From Fomes fomentarius (lineage: Eukaryota > Basidiomycota > Agaricomycetes > Polyporales > Polyporaceae), in the NCBI GenBank assembly GCA_022606135.1, contig JABYQN010000008.1, positions 744,001 through 808,000 on the forward strand: a stretch of 64,000 nt of DNA, in the 5' to 3' direction. The position numbers were made by a program, and so were the translations under genes. The notes under the pieces are model-generated. The model was not told the DNA's origin. It saw only the letters and a program-made list of their open reading frames with translations, and did not search any database. How positions within the stretch are numbered: the first letter of the stretch is position 1; each line of letters begins with the position of its first letter. This document shows, in pieces, positions 23,399-34,456 of the stretch.

Positions 23399-26052
23399 AT
23401 GTTGTCTACAACAGCGCTAACCCTCCTTCTCTTCCTCAGCCAAGGTCATGCCCAACAGACCCAGATTCCGCCGAACTCCTTCCCACACGCATGGCCAGGT
23501 CAGCCGAAAGGAGCATTCGGCCCCAACTGGCAGCAATGTATGCTTTTCTTTTCTCTGCAACCAAATCAACACCAACGAGAACCGGTTAGACTTTGAGGTG
23601 AAATACCCATTGCCTGTATTGGGGCTCACGGGCCCCGCCCTGCCTCGCAGCTTCGCGGGGAACATACCTGTCGATCGTAGTGGCCATCCTAACAACACGC
23701 TATTCTTTTGGGGATTTGAGCGCCCAGGTGCGAATGGCTCCCTCACCGCCCCCGCGCGTGCCAACGATACCGAGCCATGGATCATGTGGCTCCAAGGAGG
23801 GTAAGCTGGGAGCCCTTGAAGAGGTGCATTATGACAAACACCGTCGTCCATAATAGCCCTGGTTCCTCCGGCATGCTCGGATTCTCGACTGAGGTGCGCC
23901 CTTTGCGATTTGTATCAGAATCAGTTGACCGACATCGATGTGTATCCCAAGAATGGCCCCATTCAGGTTCAGAGCAACGGCTCATGGGTTGTCAATCCTT
24001 TCGGGTGGCACACCCTTGCTGACACTATCTGGGTCGACCAACCAGTCGGTAAGCTTCAAGTAACCTCTTATCTCCGAGTTGTTACTAATCGCAACACAGG
24101 GACTGGCTTCTCAACTGCGGACACAAAAGGTTATGGTCAGTATTTCTGTCTTCTCTTCCATTGGTCGAGTGCTGATTGATGGTCTACTTTGTAAGTTGCC
24201 GACGAAGATCAAATGGCTGAAGACTTCGTACGGTTTCCAATACTGCACGGAAGCCGGAGAGAATTTGACGCTCTTCCATGTAGCTCGGCTTCCTCAAAAA
24301 TCTGGTCAGCGTCTTCCCCAGCCTGGCCACTCGCCCCCTGTACCTCACTGGTGAGAGTTATGCGGGAACTTACATCGTGAGTCTCGCGATTCATCGTCGA
24401 AAGTTGTTCTAGAATCTGATGAGTCTTTTCCGTAGCCCTACATTGTGAAGCATCTCTTCGGCCAGAATAAGCCTCCTGTCAACTTGAAGAAGGCTGCCAT
24501 AGGTGACGGGTCCCTGGGATCGTTGGCGACAATTCGAGACCTCCCGGTGGTATGTGAAAATACACACTCACCTCACTCCGGCCGTATGTTGACGTCGCCA
24601 CCCAACCGCGTAGCTCAATATCATCGAGACATACCCAGCCATCATAGGGTACGATCAAGATGTCTTCAACTACTTCCGCGAGCAGTACGTCGCTCCTATT
24701 CAGCTGGATTTTGTGCGTATACACCTGACCACATGTAGACATCATCTCTGTGGCTTCGATCTCAATCTGACGTACCCTCAAACTGGCGGAACATTCCCAA
24801 CCCTGAGCCTACCCCAGGGTCTCCGGGCGAAGTTCCGCGATGCTGCCGCCGAAACCAGAGTCTCAGCAACATCGTGGAGGGAGACGATCTCAGAGGAATA
24901 CGCCACGCGAGTGCTCAACGCACCCGCGAGGAAGAGGGCGGACTTCCACGATCGCAGAGAGACCGAGAAGGAGCGATGGAAGCGCGACCTCTCCCAGCGC
25001 GCGAACGGAACGATTGACCCTTGGTACGGATGCGATATATTCAACGAGATGCGCGACTACGCCGTCAATTTTACGTTCCCATGGAGTGCGCGCCTTCCAC
25101 TCAGTCCAGCGTGGCATACTACTTACCATATATCTCGCCCACAGCGAACGGTGGCTTCGACGTGTACGACATCCCCGACGCGACGCATCCCGAGCCTCCC
25201 CGGGACGCGGGACCGTTCCTCAACTCCGCCTCGGGACGTGCAGCACTGCACGCACCAACATCCAAGAACTGGAGCAGCAGCTTCAATTATCCCTTCGGCT
25301 CCGTCTACGACAAGTCTATCGGGAACTCCCATGGGGACCCATCCGTCGAACCTGTCGCCTTCCTCACCGAGCTCTTCGCCAACGCGTCCTCTCCCCATCG
25401 TAACGTCACGTTTGTGTTCTACTCGGGCAACGACGACGCGCAGGTGCAGCACCGCGGTACCGAGGTAGTCATCCAGAACTTCACTTTTGGGGGGACACAA
25501 GGTTTCTCGCGCAAGCCCTCGACGCCGTGGTTCGACGACGCCGGGCAGCCCGCGGGGATCGTGCACCAAGAGCGCGCGCTCGCGTATGTCCTATTCACTG
25601 GAGCAGGCCATCTCGTCCCTGAATGGAGGCCCGCGCAGGCGCTGACGTTCCTGCGCGAGTTCGTGCTTGGGGATAACATTAATGGCACCCTTCTCGGCAA
25701 TGGCACCATCTTGGGCGGAGAGGACGATGCGCTTGCGGAGGATTTCTTGCTCGGCGAAAACGAGATCTTCTACGGGTCAGCGAAGACGGAGGGGACGTCG
25801 GTCGTACCGAGCGCGACGGTCGCGGCTTGGGAGAGCTTCATCGCGACTGCAACGCTGGACGCTGTGCTCACGTCTGCCGCGGGTTCGTCTTCTGCCAATT
25901 CGGGTCCCAGTGTGCTCAGCTCTACTGGCCCAGCGGCGCAGACGGGAACGAGCGGAGATGCCAGTAACGCTACTTCCTTGGGATGCTCGGCGCCAGTGTG
26001 GTTTTTGCTGACAGAAGGGTTAATGGCGGTGACACTCTGGCTCTTGTTGTGA
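23399..26052 (+). CDS. Serine carboxypeptidase S10, paralogue B (intact)
   Basis: Intact copy of about 670 residues. Signal peptide MLSTTALTLLLFLSQGHAQ. Substrate-site segment PWIMWLQGGPGSSGM, nucleophile LTGESYAGTYI, acid residue in FVFYSGNDD, and catalytic histidine in LFTGAGHLVPEW; all of the triad is present. Many N-glycosylation sequons (NGS, NDT, NGT, NFT, NAS). About ten introns at the same places as in paralogue A, so the pair arose by tandem duplication. After the catalytic domain there is a Ser/Ala/Gly-rich tail ending in a hydrophobic segment (WFLLTEGLMAVTLWLLL), consistent with a GPI-anchored, cell-surface peptidase; this anchor is inferred. The tail is about 30 residues longer than in paralogue A. 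Function: nutritional or wall-linked protein turnover in acidic substrate such as wood. Confidence 0.93.
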
Positions 26053-27119
26053 ACCTCAGGAATGGCCATATGACTTTGGGGGTACAGCATGTTAGTCCAT
26101 ACATGACTCACAAACGATATAGTCAAAAAGCATCCAAATGGCCATCACGATGCTGTATTCCCGCTGCGATAGGATCATCGAAGACCGCACTGCCAGAGGG
26201 CTCCTGCAACTCGATCGTTTCGTTGGTGTGTACAACCACAGTGATGATTATAGCTAGTGATTCCTCTTGCCACCCGGAGAGTGCGCTCAGCTCAGCGAAG
26301 TTCATGCAGTGGGTTGATGGTCGGCATGAGGAAATAAGTGGGGCGGGATTGGGTATGCGCGGGTGGGAGGCTGGAAGAGAAAGACACGGGCGAGAGGAGA
26401 GAGGTGCGGAGAGGAGATGCGAGGTGGCCTGGTCCTAGTGAGCCTAGGAGGGCTCGCTTATTACCTAGCCTACCCGGGCTCCCAGGTCACGGCATTAAAA
26501 CTTGGTAGAGGGCGTACTTAAAAGCCCGGAACTGATAGGACTGCCATGTAGTGCCTATGCACGCATGAGCAGTAGTAGCTAAACGTTGCGCATCAACAGA
26601 AGCACCTCGATGATGAGTCAACATACATTTGGCTCTCAGACGGAGGCAGAGTCTTACTATGCGGTCTGCCTCTTCAGCATCACTTGCTGCAGCTAGAATG
26701 ACTTGCCTTTAACCACATCCTGACAGTGACAGCACAAGTTCAACCCGCCCGGTCGAGTCAACAGTGACAGCCGTGCCCTCGGTAATGAGCGTCTATATCA
26801 GACGCGCGTTCTGGGCTGTGACTAGGCGGGCTTTTTCTCCTTAGACGACTTAATCCTCCTTAATCCTCCTTTTCGTCTTGACTATCTGAAACGACTTCGG
26901 ATACTTCTGGTCTGAAGGGACACCTTTGTGATCTGATTACTTGAGCTCGACATTCGACGCTTGCTTTCAACGACCACCGAGCAACATCAGCACGCCACTT
27001 TCATCAACCCAAAAGGCGAACGAAGCCCCACATTGCTGAGATTTGACTGCTTGAACACCAGTTGAACGTGTGCCAGTGACAAACAGCCCCAAGACTCACG
27101 TTGTCAGAGAGGTAGCACG
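26053..27119. other. Intergenic region
   Basis: About 1.07 kb without a recognised gene. Contains a purine-rich run (26330-26440) and a short tandem TTAATCCTCC pair at about 26848-26868. It separates two plus-strand genes. Confidence 0.4.
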
Positions 27120-28720
27120 ATGAGTAAAGTGGTTTTTGGTATGTGTTCGCGTTCGTCGTCCCCCAACCATACGTAAACGAGAACACGGTTTTCAGTGGGC
27201 AATGTCCCGTATAATATGGCGGAAGTGAGTGGAATAGTGCTCATCCTTATACCACTGTTCTGACATCCTCAACAACATAGGCCGATCTCATCGACGTATT
27301 CAAAAGCGTCGGTCAGGTAGCCGGGCTAAGGTGAGCTCCTCCCGCTCGTCATAACCATGCAGCGAAGTCTCATCATCCCTTCGACTGTCCCCAGGCTCGT
27401 GTTCGACAGAGATACAGGGAAACCAAAAGGCTATGGATTCTGCGAGTTCGCGGGTACGTCATCCGTACGCTCGCATCACCACATCCACTCATTGCCCCCA
27501 GACCATGAGACTGCTCTCTCCGCTGTGCGCAATCTCAATGGACATGAGCTTGGTGGCAGACCGCTCCGTATTGACCTCGCTGACTCTGATCCCTTCCTCG
27601 AGGGGAAGACGACGGTACGTGGCGAGATCATTGACGGAGGCGAGACACGCGCCCAATGGCGTGAACGCCATGATCGTGAACGTCACGGCGATAGGCACGA
27701 GAAAGATTATCGGGGGAATGATATCAATGTGTTCCTTGCAAGCATACAGAAGGGTGTACCCTTACCAGACGGGACTAATTCGCTCGATGTGATTACCCAA
27801 GTGCTTGGGACAACCGAAACTAGTAAGACCTACGAGGTTTTGGCTCAGATGAAGGTGCGTGCCTCTTACTCAATTCGAGAAAACAAATATCTGGAATCTC
27901 TGTAGGCATTCGTCATAACGCATCCTGAGTATGCGCGCGCACTGCTTGTGGCTCATCCCCAGCTGGGTTACGCGCTCTTCCAAGCATTGTTGGTTCACAA
28001 TATCGTCGACCGTGCGATCCTCAATGTACGCGCTTAACTTCTCTCGCTTATCATCCTCACGTCTCTGACCTTGTTCTCTAGCGTATGCTTGATACCACTC
28101 GCGCCGCGATTCCCCAATCAGCGCCTACCCCAACTCCAGCCCCAGCGCATCCACCTCACCCTGCTCCTCCGCCATACCTATCCGCTCCTCCCAGTCAGCC
28201 TCAGCCGTCGATGTATCCTCCATCCATCCCTCCTCCGTCGCATACGCCCGTGCATCACCCTACGCCTCCGCTTCCTCCGCCCCACATGTACGGGCAACCG
28301 CCACCGCAAATGCCTTCGCCCTACTATCGCGGTCCTCCTCCAGGCCAGGCGGTGCCTCCGCATCCTCAGCAATTGCCCCCTCCAGGTATGCCTCCTCCAG
28401 GTCCGCTGATGCCGCCCGCAGCCCCAACACCGCAACCGAACCTCCCGGAAAATTTCCCCGACCAACAGAGGGTATGTCCGGTCTCCCGTCCGAATTCTGT
28501 GGCGCCTCTGTGTGGGACGCGAAGTGTTGATGTTGTGTCTTTGTCTGTGCAGCAAATGTTGATGCAAGTGCTTGGGCTGTCACAAGAGCAGCTGAACTCG
28601 CTTCCGCCCGCGGAAAGGGAGGCGATCATGCAGCTGGTGCGTCGTATGATCTTCGTTCTCCAGAACATACATGAACATGCGTCTCCTTCGCAGCAACGGC
28701 AGTTTGGGATGAGCCAATGA
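27120..28720 (+). CDS. CSTF2: Cleavage stimulation factor subunit 2 (CstF-64/Rna15-like)
   Basis: Pre-mRNA 3'-end processing factor that binds U/GU-rich RNA downstream of the poly(A) site. One N-terminal [16 protein letters not shown] (RNP2), then [15 protein letters not shown] and [15 protein letters not shown] (RNP1), ending in [16 protein letters not shown]. The hinge domain, which contacts CstF-77, follows: [20 protein letters not shown] and [20 protein letters not shown] Pro-rich linker comes next, then the C-terminal helical bundle [20 protein letters not shown]. Size is about 370 residues, close to yeast Rna15. The start is a tiny first exon (MSKVVF) at 27120, interrupted by an intron; at least six further introns. 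Nuclear. Confidence 0.93.
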
Positions 28721-30276
28721 TCGTGCAACCACGAGATATCCTTATTTCGGAACTGTATCGTCTGACTTACTCCTCAAGTGAATCCCCGTCCGCGTTGCAT
28801 TGAAGTGTGTCCCTGATCGCCCATTATGCATGCTAGTTCCTTTCTCCTAGCTCCTTTCATGTGAAGTTCTTCATCTACTCATTGATTGCCATGTGTCCTC
28901 AAAACGGTCGCATTTCAACAGCATGCGCTGCAAACTGCCTACCTTGCCGTTGTTTGCCGTACCCTTCGTGTAGTCAGGTACTCTACTCGGGCTTCCGCTC
29001 CTCTGCCGTGTTGACCTGTATGCCCATGCTCCAAATACACGTCGAAGTTTTGCGGTTGACAACAACAGCGAGGTTGTCGCAAACACTATTAAAGTTCGCC
29101 AAGCGCGTGAGAGTGAGACTGAATGAGTGTCAAGTGGTGCGTCAGTTCGGCGGCCACAAGGTCAAGCTCTAACCTTGTCCATCCTTTCAGTACCGCACGT
29201 CCGTCCAACGGTTTTGAAGAGACAAGGCTGTGTGCATTGATGACGTGCCATGCGATAATGTGGTTAGAGGCGAGGCCAGTGCGTCGAAATCTTGTGATAC
29301 GACACTAACAATCGAGCATCTTTATTCCCACCTCAGTAGCACCGCGCACCATCTGTCAGATACGACACCTTCGCAGGCTAGACCCTGGCATCTCTTCCTG
29401 CGCGTAGCCACGATGTCGACAAATGAATTCCTCGAGCCCTCCCACGCTCGAAGTGCCTGATACATGTCCCTACTTATCGTCGAGGAACCACCGTCTGGTA
29501 ATCCTGTTGCCGGAACGTGATCGAGGTTGAAAATATCTGGCATGCACTGACCGATGAGCGCGGGTGTAGCGGTCATCATTCTCCTCTTCTCCCAGTCTCT
29601 CACCTCCCGAGTAGTTCCGAGGCAATGGCGTGGTCCGAGCCTTCAAGCTTCAAGTCGAGCTAACATGTCTTTAAGGTTTTCCTGCAGGAATACGAAGTTT
29701 GCCGAGGACTTGGACTTGTTCATAGGTATGTAGGTATGTAGGTGTCTCGTCATCGCTAAGCGATGTAACTAACAGTCATCAGGGTCTCACAGATTGATAT
29801 AGACCACACATGTCGGCAGCTGTCAGATTGACGTTCGCGAACCGGGATCTTCGTTCCTCTTTCTGAATCCAGAGCCCACGGCCCTTCGAGTCCCGTGTTC
29901 AGCGTTGCGCCCTTTCTACACAAGGGAAATGCTACGAAGTGTATGTATATCTCGCGCTCGATCCACCCTCCGCGAATGACGGGCCACTGTCGCTTTTTAT
30001 CACTCCGAAATCACTCGAAGACACCCGGGACATATGGGTGTTACAGGGGCCGCGCTCGATGACCCCTGGATTTGGGTATAAGTATTCGTGCACCGTCGAG
30101 GGGGTGTTCAAGTCGAGCCTACTCACCTTCGCCAATATGTCGCTCTCGAACTTGCTCCCTCCTGGATTGTCGATCACAGATGCAATAAAGCTATTCGTGC
30201 AAGCCGTCGGGGACACTTTTGCTGTAAACCTCGGCTCAGGTAGGCGTCTCGGATACTCCTCCGCAGTTGCCATGGG
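28721..30276. other. Long intergenic region
   Basis: About 1.55 kb without a supported gene. The longest frames (29322-29603 and 29932-30273 minus; 29939-30337 plus) show no motif and overlap each other. A short tandem GGTATGTA repeat sits near 29724-29741. Confidence 0.35.
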
Positions 30277-32217
30277 ATGGTTTACGACGTGTTATCAGTT
30301 GCAGCGTCGACATGGATTGCATATGACATATGTCTGACTTTTGCTGAAGAGGTGCCCCGCTGTCCCCACCCTCTCAAACGCGCACACCTTTGACCCTCTT
30401 TTCCTAGGTCGACCTGGTGTGGAAGTCAGTCGCTGATAGCCAGATAATACTCCACCGAGAGCACTAATCTTACGGGTTGCGATCTCATTCCCGGACCGTG
30501 ATTGATCATCAGGGCAAAGTGGTCGATACCCAAAGTTTTATACTTCGGCGTGAGGTATTATGGTCTGTTCGCATCATTGTGAGTGCCTATCGCACACTGT
30601 CTATCTACCAGCATCCACTTATCAGATACTACACAGGTTCTACGCAATCGGTACGTTTCTCTAGTCTTTGCCTACTACTTCATATGCTCAGCCTATTTGC
30701 CAGTCAACTCAAGCAATACAGTCCCTTTCAGCGTAGGTCTACATCTGCATGCCATTACTACCAACTGACGCTGACGACTTGAGCGCGCTGCTTGTAGCTG
30801 TATGTCATCTTGTCCGAGAGAATATCCGCTGACTGTCTGATAAATCCGATTGATACTACTACCAGCTGCCGTGGATGGACCTGGTACGAATCCTTGTAAG
30901 CGAATCACGAGATCTTGTCACATGTTTCGAAAGAGATGGCTTACAGCTCCATCAGTGGTGCAACCGTCGCAGTAACCGTGTTGTTTGGCGAAGGAATGTT
31001 TGTACTGCGACTATGGGCTTCATACAAAGGGAATAAGAAGAGTGAGCTCACAATTCTCCTTTCTGTTATCTATAGCTAATATATACATCTCAGTCCAGGC
31101 CCTCATTGCATTCTGCTGGCTGCGTAAGCTGAGCTTCTCGATCCTGACTTCAGCACAACTGACGTTGACTCGTGGTGCATCAGTTGAGTGGGCTGTACGT
31201 CCTTCATACCTCGTTGTGTAGCTGCATCTTGAGCTCTGACTCGGTACCATGCAAGTCCTCCACGACTGTCACCTTCATAGAGGCCCTCAATATCACGATC
31301 CTCCCTCGCCCGCCTAACTTTCCTCTGCCTGGATGTTACACATTTGCAAAGGTCTCGCTCAATAATTCTCTACCCGCATGGTACGTATATCTCACCGAAG
31401 GTCATACCATCATGGTTATTAACCGTGTCTCTTATAGGATTGTCAACGGTAGCGTCGCCTGTACGTACTCTCAAGCATGAATCTACTCCTCGCACGACGC
31501 TGGCAATACTCATCCGCTCGGCTAGCAATATTCCTCAGCTTGATGTTATTCAAATTCTTCACGAGCGAGGGGTTCAAGCTCGAGCTGTCCAACGCGAAGC
31601 GGAACCCCCTGACTAAGTGGTTCGAGATACAGCATTTTAGTCCGCTTCTCTACCTCCTGCTTCGTGACGGCGTGATGTACTTCGCAATGTGCGTTGTCAC
31701 TTCCTCGTGTCCTGCGCGTTTGTCTGGCATCCACTAACCCACGCTTGCACATGTGCGTAGGATCTTCTGTGAGTTTCCTGCAACTTAATACACGGTATAA
31801 TTTCTCGCTCACTATGGACCCTTTCCCAGTGGTCAACATGGCAAATCTCGCGCTATCAGTGCGCATGGAGGGCAGGGCTTTGGAAGGAATGGCCATCCCC
31901 TGGACCATCGCAGTATCATCCGTTGCTGTGAGTCATTCACGAACCTCACCATGAGTTAATCGTCTAAACTATGGTTCCTCATCTGCTCCTGACAGTCATC
32001 ACGTTTATTGCTTAACCTCCGCGGGTTCATCGGCACCGACAACAGCGTGCTCTTATCGGAGAGAACCACAATAAAGTTCAACGACCACCATGTGTCCGAA
32101 GAAACGGAGACGGGGCAATCGCACGAGTCAATCGAATTGCGAGAGGCACCTGGCAGCGCAACTTCGGATATGTCTATGGCTGAGATACGAAGTGGTGATG
32201 GCCAGCTCGATGTCTGA
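30277..32217 (+). CDS. DUF6533-type integral membrane protein
   Basis: Seven-segment-like membrane protein of a family expanded in Agaricomycetes; function unknown, sometimes likened to receptors. The start at 30277 gives MVYDVLSVAASTWIAYDICL, leading to FAEEV, DLVWKAKWSIPKVLYFGVRYY and GLFAS. This is the conserved YDxxLTxxxEVxxxWK-type opening of the family, regained only after removal of introns at about 30350-30405 and a longer one before GGCAAAGTGG (about 30423-30511). Later blocks: SCRGWTWYES, GATVAVTVLFGEGMFVLRLW, PNFPLPGCYTF, LLLRDGVMYFAM, GMAIPWTIAVSS and SSRLLLNLRGF, then a polar Ser/Glu tail ending DGQLDV. The middle splices (31130-31450) are uncertain. An additional upstream exon is possible. 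Confidence 0.72.
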
Positions 32218-32359
32218 GTTGTTGTGTCGGGATGACATATCGGTCGTACATCTTCCGCATATTCCCGGATACCTTTGACGCGTGGTGCCGCTGGTGAGTA
32301 GGATTGTAAGATAGATTCAAGGACATTAGGTACCGCAGGTCAGCCTGTCAAAGCATATA

Positions 32360-34248
32360 CTATGATGTATCTTTCACCTTCCGCTCCCTCGCCTCCTCAA
32401 CATAGCCTCGCATCAGCCTGACAACCTTCTTCAAGTTCAAACTGAACTTCGCCGAGACAGGAACGACCTCCAGCGCCCGCTCCTCAACTACCTTCCCATC
32501 CGCATCCTGCACAGTCGCGCGCATCTCCTCAGCAACGAACTGCTCTAGCTTTCGTAGCTTCTCGCGCGCCGCCTCAACCTCCTCTGCAGACGCACGATCA
32601 CCAGGTCCGCCACCAAGGAGATCGGCCTTGTTCGCGATGACGATGCGCGCCATCGCGCTCATCCCTTGTTTATACTTCTCTAGCTCCTCCCGGAGCACAC
32701 GGACCTCGTCCCACGGTGTAGGTCCTGAGAGATCAACGACGTACGCGAGCGCGTGCGATCGCTCGATGGAGCGCAAGAAGGAGTGTCCCAGCCCGACGTT
32801 CACCGACGCGTCTTCAATCAGCCCTGGGTTGTCCGCGACGGTAAACCGGAACGACTCCATGCTGTCGTACGGGTTTTCCAGATAGGCATCATCTAGAGCG
32901 CGGCGTTGATTGCGTGTGAGCGCATCTGCGAGCTCGCCGCGTTCCATCAGCTCACGCTCGTGCTCTTCCTCGGCGCGCGTCTCGTCGTGCACCGCGCCCT
33001 CCTCGTAGCCATCGAAGCTGCCGTCCTCAGAGACGCGCACCACGCCCACTACAGGGTTGAGAGTGGTAAACGCGTATCCCGCGACTTCCGTCCGAGCCCT
33101 TCCTCCAGTGAGAGCGCGCAGTAGTGTGCTCTTCCCTGCATTAGGCATCCCAACGAGTCCGACGTCGGCGAGGAGCTTGAGCTCCAGGTAGAGCGATACG
33201 CGTTCTCCAGGATATCCCCTTGTAGCCCACTTCGGCGACCGCTGTGTTGGAGATAGGAACGCTGGGTTGCCCGTCCCTCCCATTCCGCCCTGTGCGATGA
33301 GGTGTCCCATCGGCTCTGTTCGGCGGTGCCCTAACGGGGCGTTCGGGTCAGCAGCTTCTGCAGCTTCCTCGGGCTTGTCGAGATCAAGGAAAATGGGGTT
33401 CTCCGAGCGCAATCTCCGTGCTCTACGGCGCTCTCGCTCTTGTGCGAAGAGCATCCGCTCAGCGTGCTTGAAATCGTCGCGCTGTGCGTTGTCATCTGCA
33501 TACTCGGGGTAGTGTACCCATCTCTTTTCCCGCATCTTGTCTTGTCTCTGCCTCGGATTGAGTCCTTTCAGGTCCTCCGCCTCCGCCTCGTACTCGTCTT
33601 TTTGCCGACGTGGGTCGTCCCGCGCCAGCTCTCGCACAATTGTACCGAGTGGGACTTTGACAATCAGCGGAGGGGCGTTCCTGCCATTTTGCCATGCCCC
33701 CTTGCCGGCCCCGCCGTGTGCAGCCCGGATACGTGTTGGGACAGAGGAAAGAGTCGTGAGATGTGGTGTTGGTAGGAAGTACACGTCCGCGCCATGACCG
33801 CCGTTCCCTCCTGACGGTGGTCCATATGGTTTGAAAAGCTCGCGGTGGAACGCCACGCAACCGTTACCGCCGCTACCAGCCCAGACATGAACGATGGTAT
33901 GGTCTAAGAAGCTCTGACCCTGCGCAACATCATCGAGTCAGCAAGTGGCACAGGATGTCATGGGCCCTGGTGTCCCCGACGTCGAGACAGCAGCAAGCTT
34001 CGCTCGTCGTGAGTTGTGACGTTGGACAAGCCAGAGAAAGTACTGCTCACATTTTGCCTTCGTTTCCAGTCAGTCCTCCTTTCCCTCCTCAACTCATCCT
34101 GAGAGTACGACTCCTTTTTTGGAGTTTGCGTTGAAGCGGCTGGTGGATTGGATGGCCCAGCGGAGATCGTCGTAGTCGTGTAGTACCTCCCCGCAAAAGT
34201 CGTGATGCATTGAGCCTTAAGTGGCTTCAGGAATGGGGAGCGACGCAT
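32360..34248 (-). CDS. MTG2: Mitochondrial Obg-family GTPase (MTG2-like)
   Basis: Ribosome-assembly GTPase for the mitochondrial large subunit, about 590 residues. The first exon (MRRSPFLKPLKAQ) is Arg/Ser/Thr-rich and acidic-poor, like a mitochondrial presequence. The Obg fold has the glycine-rich segments WAGSGGNGCVAF, PSGGNGGHGADVYF and AQGGMGGTGN. The G domain shows G1 GMPNAGKSTLL, switch I region AFTTLNPVVGVV, G3 DNPGLIEDASVNVGLGHSFL, G4 NKADL and G5 PVSAK. Two charged insertions are unusual: about 110 residues inside the Obg fold (around 33290-33620) and about 60 residues between switch I and G3 (around 32860-33040). The single visible intron removes about 115 nt between RRQN and GQSFLDHTIV. 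It is transcribed away from MCM4 and shares its promoter region. Confidence 0.92.
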
Positions 34249-34456
34249 GCAGCATAGACGATAGCGCGACTGGATTATAGAGAAGGTGAAGGGAGCGAAG
34301 GATCAAAACACGTCTGGAAGCGCCCGTGACGCGTGGGAACGAAAAGGCCTGCCCTGAAGCTCATATCGACGCGTCGCGTCGCGTCCTCACCCATCTCTTC
34401 CTCGTTGACCACAACATCCCCCTCATCGTCCTCTGACCACTTCTCGACGCGTCAAA
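34249..34456. promoter_or_regulatory. Divergent MTG2-MCM4 promoter with three ACGCGT boxes
   Basis: 208 bp between two start codons. ACGCGT (MluI cell-cycle box, the site of MBF-type factors in yeasts) occurs at 34329-34334, 34369-34374 and 34447-34452; the second lies in a GCGTC-repeat and the last ends 4 nt before the MCM4 ATG. G1/S control of MCM4 is an inference from the motif. Confidence 0.55.

Noticed and set aside
29932..30273. 113-codon minus frame and the overlapping plus frame
   Set aside because: No homology-like motif, mutually antisense, and the plus end overlaps the DUF6533 first exon in the wrong frame.
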